Assembly: GCA_944385035.1 (NCBI GenBank)
Contig: CALWVV010000001.1
Span: 62,001 to 126,000, forward strand
Direction of reading: 5' to 3'
DNA length: 64,000 nt
From: an uncultured Oscillospiraceae bacterium
GTDB lineage: Bacteria > Bacillota > Clostridia > Oscillospirales > Oscillospiraceae
Shown here: positions 58,190 through 64,000 of the stretch, one piece after another
How the letters are laid out: each line of letters starts with the position of its first letter
Position numbering within the stretch: position 1 is the first letter of the stretch
The notes under the pieces: generated by a model
Seen by the model: only the letters and a program-made list of their open reading frames with translations
Databases searched by the model: none
Told to the model about the DNA's origin: nothing
Translations under genes and position numbers: made by a program

Positions 58190-59401
58190 TCATGCCAAAA
58201 CCCGGAACAGGGAGCCCACCTCCATGCCCTGGAGACGATCCCGGATCTGGGGCTCGGTCATGGGCGGGGTGAGGAAGGCTGCCTCCCCGGCGGGAGCACC
58301 CGCACGGGCCAGCAGATGGATCTCCCCGCAGGCCAATCTCGCCTGGTCGGCCGTGCACTGGGCGCGGACATACCAGGGAGAGGACAGGATGTCCGAAGAG
58401 ACTACCAGGTCAGGGGCACCCTCCTCCCAGCCGTTGTGCCGGTCCTTCTTCAGGTCCTTGGCAATGTCGATGACATCGGCCACCACAGCGGAAGCAGTGG
58501 GCAGCTTGCCCGCGCCCCGGCCATAGAACATCACGTCCCCGATGGCATTGCCGGTGACGGCGATGGCGTTAAATACATCCTCCACCCCGGCCAAGGGATT
58601 TTCACCGGGCACCAGGTGAGGAGCCACATAAGCGCACACCTTGCCCTGAGGCTGGCGGATGGCACGGCCCAGGAGCTTGATCTTATAACCCACGGAATCG
58701 GCGTAGGCCACATCCTCCAAGGTCACCCCGCGAATGCCCTGGGTGGGCACCTGATCGGGATACACATGGCGGCCAAAGGCCAGGGCGGCCAGAATGCAGA
58801 TCTTCCGGCAGGCGTCGTGGCCGTCCACATCGGCGGTGGGGTCCTTCTCGGCATAGCCGTTGTCCTGGGCCTCTTTCAGCGCCTGGTCAAAGGTGAGGCC
58901 GGAACGGATCATCCGGGTCAGGATATAGTTGGTGGTGCCGTTCAAAATACCAGTGACCTGGGTCAGCTCATTGGCGGCCAGGCAGGAAGTCAGGGGCCGC
59001 AGGATGGGAATTCCGCCGCCCACGCTGGCCTCAAAGAGATAGCTGCACCCATGCTCACGGGCCAGGTTCAGCAGCTCATAGCCGTGGGTGGCCACCAGCT
59101 CCTTATTGGAAGTCACCACGCTCTTGCCCGCCTTCAAGGCTCGGGTGGTAAAGTCCAGGGCAATGGTAGCCCCGCCGATAGTTTCCACCACAATGTCGAT
59201 CTCCGGGTCCTGCTCAATAACGGAAAAATCCTTCACAAAGCAATCCGCATAGGGGCTGCCGGGAAACTCCCGCACGTCCAGGATATATTTCAGCCGTACC
59301 AGATCGTCTACCCGGCGGTCAATGAGCCCGCCGTTCTGGGTAAGCACCTCGGCCACACCGGAGCCCACGGTGCCAAAGCCTAAAATCGCCACATGTACCA
59401 T
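58190..59401 (-). CDS. hom: Homoserine dehydrogenase
   Basis: This enzyme reduces aspartate semialdehyde to homoserine. From the ATG at 59401 it has 403 residues. The dinucleotide motif GFGTVGSGV is at 8-16, ILNGTTNYILTRM is the active-site region, DVDGHDACRKICIL carries catalytic residues, and the C-terminal ACT domain is at about 325-403. AGGAGG precedes the start by ten bases. It lies between the ACT protein (29 bp) and lysC (91 bp). Confidence 0.95.
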   Translation of the reverse strand: MVHVAILGFGTVGSGVAEVLTQNGGLIDRRVDDLVRLKYILDVREFPGSPYADCFVKDFSVIEQDPEIDIVVETIGGATIALDFTTRALKAGKSVVTSNKELVATHGYELLNLAREHGCSYLFEASVGGGIPILRPLTSCLAANELTQVTGILNGTTNYILTRMIRSGLTFDQALKEAQDNGYAEKDPTADVDGHDACRKICILAALAFGRHVYPDQVPTQGIRGVTLEDVAYADSVGYKIKLLGRAIRQPQGKVCAYVAPHLVPGENPLAGVEDVFNAIAVTGNAIGDVMFYGRGAGKLPTASAVVADVIDIAKDLKKDRHNGWEEGAPDLVVSSDILSSPWYVRAQCTADQARLACGEIHLLARAGAPAGEAAFLTPPMTEPQIRDRLQGMEVGSLFRVLA

Positions 59402-59430
59402 GTTTTGTATCCTCCTATCCGATTCGGGTC

Positions 59431-59871
59431 TCAGCCCGCCAGAATTTCGCACTTGATAACGCCGCTGCCCGCGGACACCTGCGCCATCACATCCTCCAGA
59501 GAATCCTGAAGTGCGGAAGTCTCCGCCGTCATCGTCACCACCGCACAGCCGCTGACCGGGATGTTCTGGTTGATGGTGAGAATATTTACTCCCGTGCCCG
59601 CCAGCACATTGAGTACTCCAGACAAAATGCCCGGTTCATCCTTCAAAAGCACCTGGAAGGTGACAATCCGCCCGTGGAGCATGTCATTAAATGGCCGTAC
59701 CGCGTCCTTGTATTTATAAAAGGCACTGCGGCTGATGTTCACCGCCTGGGCCGCCCCATTCACCGTTTTCTGCTCTCCCGTCTCCAACAGGCGCTTCGCC
59801 TCGGCTACCTTCCTGAAAATTTCAGGCATGGCCTCGGCCTCCACAATAAAGTACTTCGCCGGACCGCTCAT
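59431..59871 (-). CDS. pheB: ACT-domain regulatory protein (PheB/UPF0735 type)
   Basis: This protein probably senses an amino acid to tune the aspartate pathway. From the ATG at 59871 it has 146 residues, with AGGAGG upstream. An N-terminal helix-turn-helix-like segment (about 25-65, NGAAQAVNISRSAFYKYKDAV) is followed by an ACT domain (about 70-146) with LKDEPGILSGVLNVLAGTGVNILTINQN (in part). Such proteins commonly sit next to hom. The gene is first in the operon pheB-hom-lysC, 30 bp before hom. Confidence 0.88.
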   Translation of the reverse strand: MSGPAKYFIVEAEAMPEIFRKVAEAKRLLETGEQKTVNGAAQAVNISRSAFYKYKDAVRPFNDMLHGRIVTFQVLLKDEPGILSGVLNVLAGTGVNILTINQNIPVSGCAVVTMTAETSALQDSLEDVMAQVSAGSGVIKCEILAG

Positions 59872-59888
59872 GGTTCCCTCCTGTCTCA

Positions 59889-59903
59889 CGGACGTTGTCC
59901 GTG
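59889..59903 (-). repeat. Short hairpin in the leader of the aspartate-family operon
   Basis: ACGGAC and GTCCGT pair around GTT in a 15-bp palindrome, 17 bp before the pheB-type start. It is close to the ribosome binding site and could modulate translation. Confidence 0.45.
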
Positions 59904-59935
59904 TTGGGTGGTCATTTGTTCTCGTGATGTGGTCT

Positions 59936-59964
59936 ATTGTAACACAGCTTTCCTAGTATGGCAA
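59936..59964 (-). promoter_or_regulatory. Promoter of the ACT protein-hom-lysC operon
   Basis: On the minus strand, -35 TTGCCA (59959-59964) and -10 TACAAT (59936-59941) have 17-bp spacing, 65 bp before the start codon. Confidence 0.78.
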
Positions 59965-59970
59965 TGATAA

Positions 59971-60003
59971 TTTCCCTGGGGAAAGTGTGAAAGTTTCCCT
60001 GGG
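59971..60003 (-). promoter_or_regulatory. Twin TTTCCCTGGG boxes upstream of the aspartate-family promoter
   Basis: TTTCCCTGGG occurs at 59971-59980 and 59994-60003, 23 bp apart, directly upstream of the -35 box. The first copy continues into the palindrome TTTCCC-TG-GGGAAA (59971-59984). The spacing is about two helix turns, which suits cooperative binding of an unknown regulator. Confidence 0.5.
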
Positions 60004-60045
60004 ACAGGCCGGCGTATTTTGTCAAATTTCACAATCCCGCAGGAA

Positions 60046-60074
60046 AGCGCCCCGGAGGTCTCCTCCGGGGCGCT
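60046..60074. terminator. Terminator between the PBP1A gene and the aspartate-family operon
   Basis: AGCGCCCCGGAGG and CCTCCGGGGCGCT form a perfect 13-bp stem with a three-base loop, 11 bp after the PBP1A stop codon. TTTCCTG follows on the minus strand and a T run at 60081-60084 on the plus strand. Confidence 0.85.
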
Positions 60075-60084
60075 GCTGGCTTTT

Positions 60085-62763
60085 CTAATTGCGTGGAATA
60101 TCCTGGGAAATTCCTTGGCTGCCGGAATCACTCCCAGCGCCGCCAGTCCCACCTCCGGCAATGCCGCCCCCCTCACCAGGGACCACCGGATCACCGGGGA
60201 CCACCGGGTCAACAGGATTATTGGGATCCCCATAGTCGGGGTCATTGGGATCCAGATTCATGTTGGGATCGTTGGGGTCAGGAACTACCGTCTCCTCTGT
60301 ATGGACGGTACAAAGCCCCGCCTCCATGGCCGTAGTATAGCGGTATTTCTCGTCTCCCGCCACCTCTCCGGCCACCGAGGTACGCTCATAGTCCGGATAG
60401 CAGACCTCCTTCAGGCTCTCCTCCGGGCAATAGGGACCGGCTTCGTGGTAGAGGCCCGTCTCCTTCCCTTCTCCATCCAGGATCGGGTCATCCAGACAAA
60501 CGGTAACCACACTGGCACCCGTATGGACCGTGCAGTACTTGCCCTCCGGATAGTCTTCAGAGAACACGCTTCCCTGGGTCACGCGGTCTCCGCGGGGATC
60601 GAGCTTACAGTAGTCTGTGGCCAGCAGGCCGCTGTCCTGACAGTAAGTCACCGTGCGCAGGGAGGAAGAACTGGCCGAGGGGAAGTTCTTATCCTCCAGT
60701 CCCTCATGGATGGGCTGCATAACCATTTTCCACAGGTTCACGTGGGTGGTGGTGTTGGGCATGGTGGCGTTGTTGGGGTAACCCATCCAAACGGCGGCGG
60801 TGTAGTACGGGGTATAACCCACAAACCACAAGTCGTACACGTCGTTGGTGGTACCGGTTTTACCGGCGCAGTGCATACCGCTCAGGCCCTTGCCCGCAGC
60901 AGTACCGCCGGACTGGAACACCCCCTGGAGGAGGGTATTCATATAATAAGCAGTGGTATCCTTCAGGGCAGGCTCCTGCACGATGGGGTTCTCCAGCAGG
61001 AGGACCTCTTCCCCATCCACCATGTGGGTCACCTTAGTAAAGGTACGGGAATAGGTATAGGTGCCCCCATTGGGGAAGGTGGCATAGGCCTCAGCCATAT
61101 CCCGTGTGGTAACGCCGTCGGTCAGACCGCCCATAGCCAGGGGGGCCACGCCGATGTCACTGTAGGTCTTGCCGTTAATTTCCCGGCCTTCTTCCAGATC
61201 GATGTGGAAGTGGTTTTCCATAAATTTAAAGCTCTCTTCCGGGGTGACCAGGTCGGCAAGGATGCGCACGGCGATGGTATTCAAAGACACCTTCAACGCA
61301 TAGGGTATTCCTGTGAGGCCCCGGTAAGTGGTGGAACCGGCGTTGTAAGGCCAGGGACCGCCGTTCATCTCCTGGTAGGGGTAGTCATCCAGCACGGTGA
61401 TGGGGCTGATCTTCCCCATCTCCAGAGCGGGAGCATACACGGACAGAGGCTTAATGGAGGAGCCGGGCTGCCGTTTGGAGGTGTTGGCATAGTTTTTCAG
61501 CAGGTTGCCTTCCTTTTCTCCAAACTGGCCGGCAATGGCCACCACATCTCCGGTGGCGTTGTCGATGACCGTGATGGCCGACTGCATGAGCTGGCCATCC
61601 TTAGAGGTGTAGTTCAGGTTCTCCCGGTTGGTGTACACCGCATCCACCGCCGCTTGGACATCAGGGTCATAGCAGGTGTAGATGCGCAGGCCGCCCTGCT
61701 GGAGGGCCTGGTTGACCATGGCATCCGACCAGTCCAGCTGATCCTTGAGGGCCTGGGACACATCGGAGATGACGGTTTCCTCGTACCAGGTGTAGATCTC
61801 AGTCTCGGCCTCTTCGTCCTCGGCCCGGACAAAGACCAGCTCCTGGGCCACGGCCTCGTCGTACTCCTCCTGGGTGATGTAGCCCTGGTCCAGCATCTGG
61901 AAGAGGACCACCTCCTGGCGGTACTTGTTCCACTGCCGGGCATCCCACAGCTCGCCCTCATTGTTTTCTGACTTAGCGAAGGAATAGGGGCCGTACTTGG
62001 AGGGGTTGTTGGTGATGGAGATAAGGCTGGCACACTCGGCCAGGGTCAGCTCGCTGACCGGCTTTCCAAAGTACTTCAAAGAAGCGGACCCAACTCCATC
62101 GCAGCCGCTGCCCAGGGGGATGATGTTCAGATACCGCTCAATGGTATCCTCTTTGGAGTTATTCTGGGTAAAGCGGATGGCACGGACAATTTCGGTAATC
62201 TTCCGCTTCACCGTGGTCTCGTTATAGCCCGTCTGATTCTTAATGAGCTGCTGGGTAATGGTGGAGCCTCCTGAGATGTCGTTGCCCAGGAACATATCCA
62301 CCACTGCGTTCAGCGTACGCCGCCAATCCACTCCCGGATGGGTCCAGAAGCGCTTGTCTTCGATGGCAACGGCAGCATCGATCAGGTCCTGAGGCATGTC
62401 CTCCAAATCCACCCAGATGGAGCTGGTGGTATTTAAGAGGGTGGTCATCTCCACATATTGTCCGGTCGCCTTATCCTGATAGTACATAATGCTGTTTTCC
62501 CCGTAGGGGAAATCGTCCATACTCAGATCGGCGATGGGCACGATGACCTTATTGATGTATACCGCCGCAAAGCAGCAAAGCAGCGCGCCTGTACACAGTC
62601 CTACCAGCAGCAGCGTGCCCAGGATTTTAAAGAACAGGTTAAGCCTGCTTCCCCCGCGCTTTTTCGGCTTTCGCTTCTGATGCCCTTCGTCCCGGCGAGG
62701 TGCCTGACGACGGGAAGGATATTCGCTGTTTTCATATAAAGAGTGGTTATTATGATCTGACAC
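60085..62763 (-). CDS. ponA: Class A penicillin-binding protein (PBP1A)
   Basis: This bifunctional peptidoglycan synthase polymerises lipid II and cross-links stem peptides outside the membrane. The 892-residue protein has a basic cytoplasmic N-terminus (about 1-42), one transmembrane helix (about 43-69), a GT51 transglycosylase domain with AIEDKRFWTHPGVDWRR (catalytic Glu135) and a transpeptidase domain. The latter has the SxxK motif in GSSIKP and the KTG motif in AGKTGTTND. The C-terminal tail is rich in Asp, Pro, Asn and Gly, with repeated DPNDP and PVVPGDP units. The GTG start has GGAGG upstream. It has its own promoter and terminator. Confidence 0.95.
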   Translation of the reverse strand: MSDHNNHSLYENSEYPSRRQAPRRDEGHQKRKPKKRGGSRLNLFFKILGTLLLVGLCTGALLCCFAAVYINKVIVPIADLSMDDFPYGENSIMYYQDKATGQYVEMTTLLNTTSSIWVDLEDMPQDLIDAAVAIEDKRFWTHPGVDWRRTLNAVVDMFLGNDISGGSTITQQLIKNQTGYNETTVKRKITEIVRAIRFTQNNSKEDTIERYLNIIPLGSGCDGVGSASLKYFGKPVSELTLAECASLISITNNPSKYGPYSFAKSENNEGELWDARQWNKYRQEVVLFQMLDQGYITQEEYDEAVAQELVFVRAEDEEAETEIYTWYEETVISDVSQALKDQLDWSDAMVNQALQQGGLRIYTCYDPDVQAAVDAVYTNRENLNYTSKDGQLMQSAITVIDNATGDVVAIAGQFGEKEGNLLKNYANTSKRQPGSSIKPLSVYAPALEMGKISPITVLDDYPYQEMNGGPWPYNAGSTTYRGLTGIPYALKVSLNTIAVRILADLVTPEESFKFMENHFHIDLEEGREINGKTYSDIGVAPLAMGGLTDGVTTRDMAEAYATFPNGGTYTYSRTFTKVTHMVDGEEVLLLENPIVQEPALKDTTAYYMNTLLQGVFQSGGTAAGKGLSGMHCAGKTGTTNDVYDLWFVGYTPYYTAAVWMGYPNNATMPNTTTHVNLWKMVMQPIHEGLEDKNFPSASSSSLRTVTYCQDSGLLATDYCKLDPRGDRVTQGSVFSEDYPEGKYCTVHTGASVVTVCLDDPILDGEGKETGLYHEAGPYCPEESLKEVCYPDYERTSVAGEVAGDEKYRYTTAMEAGLCTVHTEETVVPDPNDPNMNLDPNDPDYGDPNNPVDPVVPGDPVVPGEGGGIAGGGTGGAGSDSGSQGISQDIPRN

Positions 62764-62778
62764 AATGCTACCTCCAGT

Positions 62779-62829
62779 CGGGAGGGAAACGTTGGCTCCC
62801 TCCGACGGTCCTGGCAGACCCCGTCTGCC
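62779..62829 (-). repeat. Two tandem hairpins in the PBP1A leader
   Basis: GGGAGGGAAAC pairs with GTTGGCTCCCTCC (outer GGGAG/CTCCC) at 62779-62803, and GGCAGAC pairs with GTCTGCC at 62812-62829. Both lie in the leader of about 135 nt between the PBP1A promoter and its GTG start, the first close to the ribosome binding site. They may affect translation. Confidence 0.5.
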
Positions 62830-62903
62830 GTGATGTTCTTTGGTGTGCTTTGGGCCTTTGACCCGTCCCTTCAGCGGGCCGGGCGTAAAAACCCATTATG
62901 GGT

Positions 62904-62931
62904 ATTATACCAGATTTTCCTTGTTTGTCCA
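62904..62931 (-). promoter_or_regulatory. PBP1A promoter
   Basis: On the minus strand, -35 TGGACA (62926-62931) and -10 TATAAT (62904-62909) have 16-bp spacing; an upstream TG gives an extended -10. The leader is about 135 nt. Confidence 0.78.
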
Positions 62932-62993
62932 CCCAAAATACGCCGCTTCTCCCAGTCCAAACATGGACTGTGAAAATTTACCGGTCCGCGCTC

Positions 62994-63022
62994 TTGCATT
63001 TTTTCCTGTCACGGGTTAAAAT
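62994..63022 (+). promoter_or_regulatory. Promoter of the DUF1292 gene
   Basis: The -35 TTGCAT (62994-62999) and -10 TAAAAT (63017-63022) have 17-bp spacing, 31 bp before the start codon. Confidence 0.8.
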
Positions 63023-63053
63023 AGACCCAGGAAAAGACAGGAGGTACTACACC

Positions 63054-63377
63054 ATGGAGGAGCTGTTTGGCCCCGATTTCATCTCCGTCACCGACGAGGA
63101 CGGAAACGAGTTTGAGCTGGAGCTGGTGGACACTCTGGAGCACAAGGGTGTTACTTACTACGCCATGTTCCCCGCTGTGGACGCCGATGAAGAGACCGGC
63201 GAGCCCAAAGATGTGGATGCGGATGACGAGGAGTATGGCCTGGTCATTATGAAGGCCATTGAAGAAAACGGCGAGGAACTGCTGTCCACACTGGACTCGG
63301 ACGAGGAGCTGGACGAAGTCTATGAGCTCTTTATGGAGCGGTTCTTCGCAGAGGAAAACGAGGAAGCAGAGGACTGA
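63054..63377 (+). CDS. DUF1292 family acidic protein
   Basis: This small acidic protein of unknown function occurs widely in Firmicutes. It has 107 residues from the ATG at 63054, with AGGAGG upstream; the open frame extends earlier without support. The family core runs through ITDEDG-like VTDEDGNEFELELVDTLEHKGVTYYAMFPA and later EEEYGLVIMK-like EYGLVIMKAIEENGEE. The C-terminus is Glu/Asp-rich. In related bacteria it is often near mreB or ruvX/alaS genes, but here it stands before a probable 6S RNA. Confidence 0.88.
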   Translation: MEELFGPDFISVTDEDGNEFELELVDTLEHKGVTYYAMFPAVDADEETGEPKDVDADDEEYGLVIMKAIEENGEELLSTLDSDEELDEVYELFMERFFAEENEEAED

Positions 63378-63379
63378 TT

Positions 63380-63580
63380 TTTTCCTGCTCGGTGCGTGAT
63401 GGGTTCTTTTAAACCCACATTTTTTAAACGGGACGCCCACCTCACGGCGCGGCCTGCAGGCCTCCCGGCCCCCATCGAGGTCGGCTGGACGTTGGAAGCA
63501 GAAAAACGCTGTGGAGGCGACCCACCTGCCAGTCGTGCAGGTTTTAAACGGGCCCACACGGCCAGAGCGGGGCAAAGAGA
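63380..63580 (+). ncRNA. ssrS: Probable 6S RNA (SsrS)
   Basis: This is a non-coding stretch that can fold into one long interrupted hairpin: CCTGCTCGG-TGCGTG-ATGGG at 63384-63403 pairs with CCC-ACACGG-CC-AGAGCGGGG near 63552-63572. A central unpaired region holds two similar TTTTAAACGGG sequences (near 63424 and 63542), and a GC-rich apical arm follows. That is the shape of 6S RNA, which mimics an open promoter and binds sigma-A RNA polymerase. The tract CGACCCACCTG and the closing stem look like 6S sequences from related Clostridia. Ends are estimated. It is followed by a terminator at 63598-63627. Confidence 0.68.
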
Positions 63581-63597
63581 AGATTCAGTCCACTTGG

Positions 63598-63627
63598 GCG
63601 CGGCGGTTTTCGCCGCGCTCTTTTTTT
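63598..63627 (+). terminator. Terminator after the probable 6S RNA
   Basis: GCGCGGCG and CGCCGCGC form an 8-bp GC stem with a five-base loop, followed by TC and a run of seven T. Only the plus orientation has the T run. Confidence 0.92.
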
Positions 63628-63677
63628 AATTTTTTATAAACATTTTCCCCAAAACTGCCTTTTTCCTTCAATTCCCC

Positions 63678-63706
63678 TTGAAAATTTCAGCTGTTTCAAG
63701 TATAAT
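63678..63706 (+). promoter_or_regulatory. Promoter of the last gene in the window
   Basis: The -35 TTGAAA (63678-63683) and -10 TATAAT (63701-63706) have 17-bp spacing, giving a leader of about 95 nt before the gene at 63810. No strong hairpin or riboswitch is seen in that leader. Confidence 0.85.
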
Positions 63707-63809
63707 GCTTTGGACATGCCCAGGGCAGCTTTTCTCCGCCCACAGGGCATCTCCACTTTTCCCGGCCCTTCCCGCCGGGGATGATCTGAACGAGAGGACT
63801 GAACAAACT

Positions 63810-64000
63810 GTGAGCGAACCCAAAGAGAATAAGAGCCAGACTAAGGCTCAGCGCCAGGAGAAGCGCCGTCAGGAGGAGCAGGCTCACCGCCGCTCTATGG
63901 CCCTGTATTCCCTGGTAGGCGTTGTGGTGGTGGTGGCCGCCGTCGCCATGATCCTGTGGAACACCGGTATTTTCCAGCGCAACCTTACCGCCGTGGAAGT
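63810..64000 (+). CDS. N-terminal part of a membrane-anchored protein, possibly a SurA/PrsA-like peptidyl-prolyl isomerase
   Basis: The gene runs off the right edge; about 63 residues are visible. From a GTG at 63810, with AGAGG twelve bases upstream, it starts MSEPKENKSQTKAQRQEKRR and is very rich in Lys, Gln, Arg and Glu up to about residue 30. One hydrophobic helix follows (about 34-53, SLVGVVVVVAAVAMILW) and then NTGIFQRNLTAVE. A charged N-terminus, one helix and a short NxTAVxV-like segment is how membrane-anchored parvulin-type isomerases of this group begin. The catalytic part is outside the window, so this remains a suggestion. Confidence 0.6.
   Translation, partial: MSEPKENKSQTKAQRQEKRRQEEQAHRRSMALYSLVGVVVVVAAVAMILWNTGIFQRNLTAVE

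Noticed and set aside
63714..63790. A short open frame between the last promoter and the last gene
   Set aside because: It begins right after the promoter without a ribosome binding site, and its sequence looks like untranslated leader.

Overview
This window is a GC-rich chromosomal segment from a Gram-positive anaerobe of the class Clostridia. The gene content fits the Oscillospiraceae (Flavonifractor/Pseudoflavonifractor/Intestinimonas-like). This placement is inferred from gene content, not from a marker-gene tree. The supporting evidence is a WalRK-YycHI cell-wall two-component cluster, the c-di-AMP phosphodiesterase gdpP, the tilS-hpt-ftsH cluster, rplU-prp-rpmA-obg with the Firmicutes-type N-terminal extension on L27, HrcA/CIRCE control of groESL, a pyrK/pyrD 1B pair and strong AGGAGG ribosome binding sites throughout. 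Almost all of it is core chromosome. I see no prophage, insertion sequence, CRISPR array, rRNA or tRNA.

Layout: 0-3.8 kb holds groEL (partial) and groES with a CIRCE operator, then a lipid kinase, an rRNA methyltransferase and glutamate racemase. 3.8-9.1 kb is the wal cluster led by a NUDIX hydrolase. 9.2-14.3 kb carries an EF-G-like GTPase, an ECF sigma/anti-sigma pair and dusB. 14.4-18 kb has a DUF815 ATPase, an iron alcohol dehydrogenase and ilvE. 18.2-26.1 kb is a plus-strand run gdpP-rplI-dnaB-tilS-hpt-ftsH. 26.1-35.6 kb is mostly minus strand: birA, a nitroreductase, a PcsB-like hydrolase with ftsX and ftsE plus an unlisted 33-residue membrane peptide, a CdaR/PucR regulator, an RsuA-type pseudouridine synthase, an MscS channel and MreB. 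35.7-42.6 kb is a pyrimidine transcription unit (pyrC, pyrF, a zinc-ribbon protein, pyrK, pyrD, DUF1622, a phosphatase-acetyltransferase fusion, comF). 42.8-47.8 kb has a small YtxH-like protein, a second ECF sigma/anti-sigma pair, glnS and an unusual thioredoxin reductase next to trxA. 47.8-48.6 kb is the most accessory-looking part: a small protein and an XRE regulator are divergent around twin palindromic operators, followed by a tandem array of hairpins. 48.6-54.7 kb has murC, rsmI, trmN6-like and the obg ribosomal operon. 54.8-60 kb has an orphan gene, a glycosyltransferase behind an attenuator-like leader, and the aspartate-family operon ACT protein-hom-lysC. 60-64 kb has PBP1A, a DUF1292 protein, a probable 6S RNA and the start of a membrane-anchored protein that continues out of the window.

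The genes form three functional themes. The first is cell envelope: WalRK, MurI, MurC, PBP1A, FtsEX-PcsB, MreB, GT2 and the PucR/CdaR family. The second is translation and RNA modification: L9, L21, L27, Prp, Obg, EF-G-like, TilS, RsmI, RlmL, DusB, RsuA and GlnRS. The third is nucleotide and amino-acid metabolism: pyr genes, hpt, ilvE and hom-lysC. The most notable observations are the thioredoxin reductase lacking NADPH-site motifs, the XRE twin-operator module with its neighbouring hairpin array, the promoter-proximal terminator in front of the glycosyltransferase, the twin boxes upstream of the aspartate-family promoter, the 6S-like RNA, and the small peptide inside the ftsEX operon.
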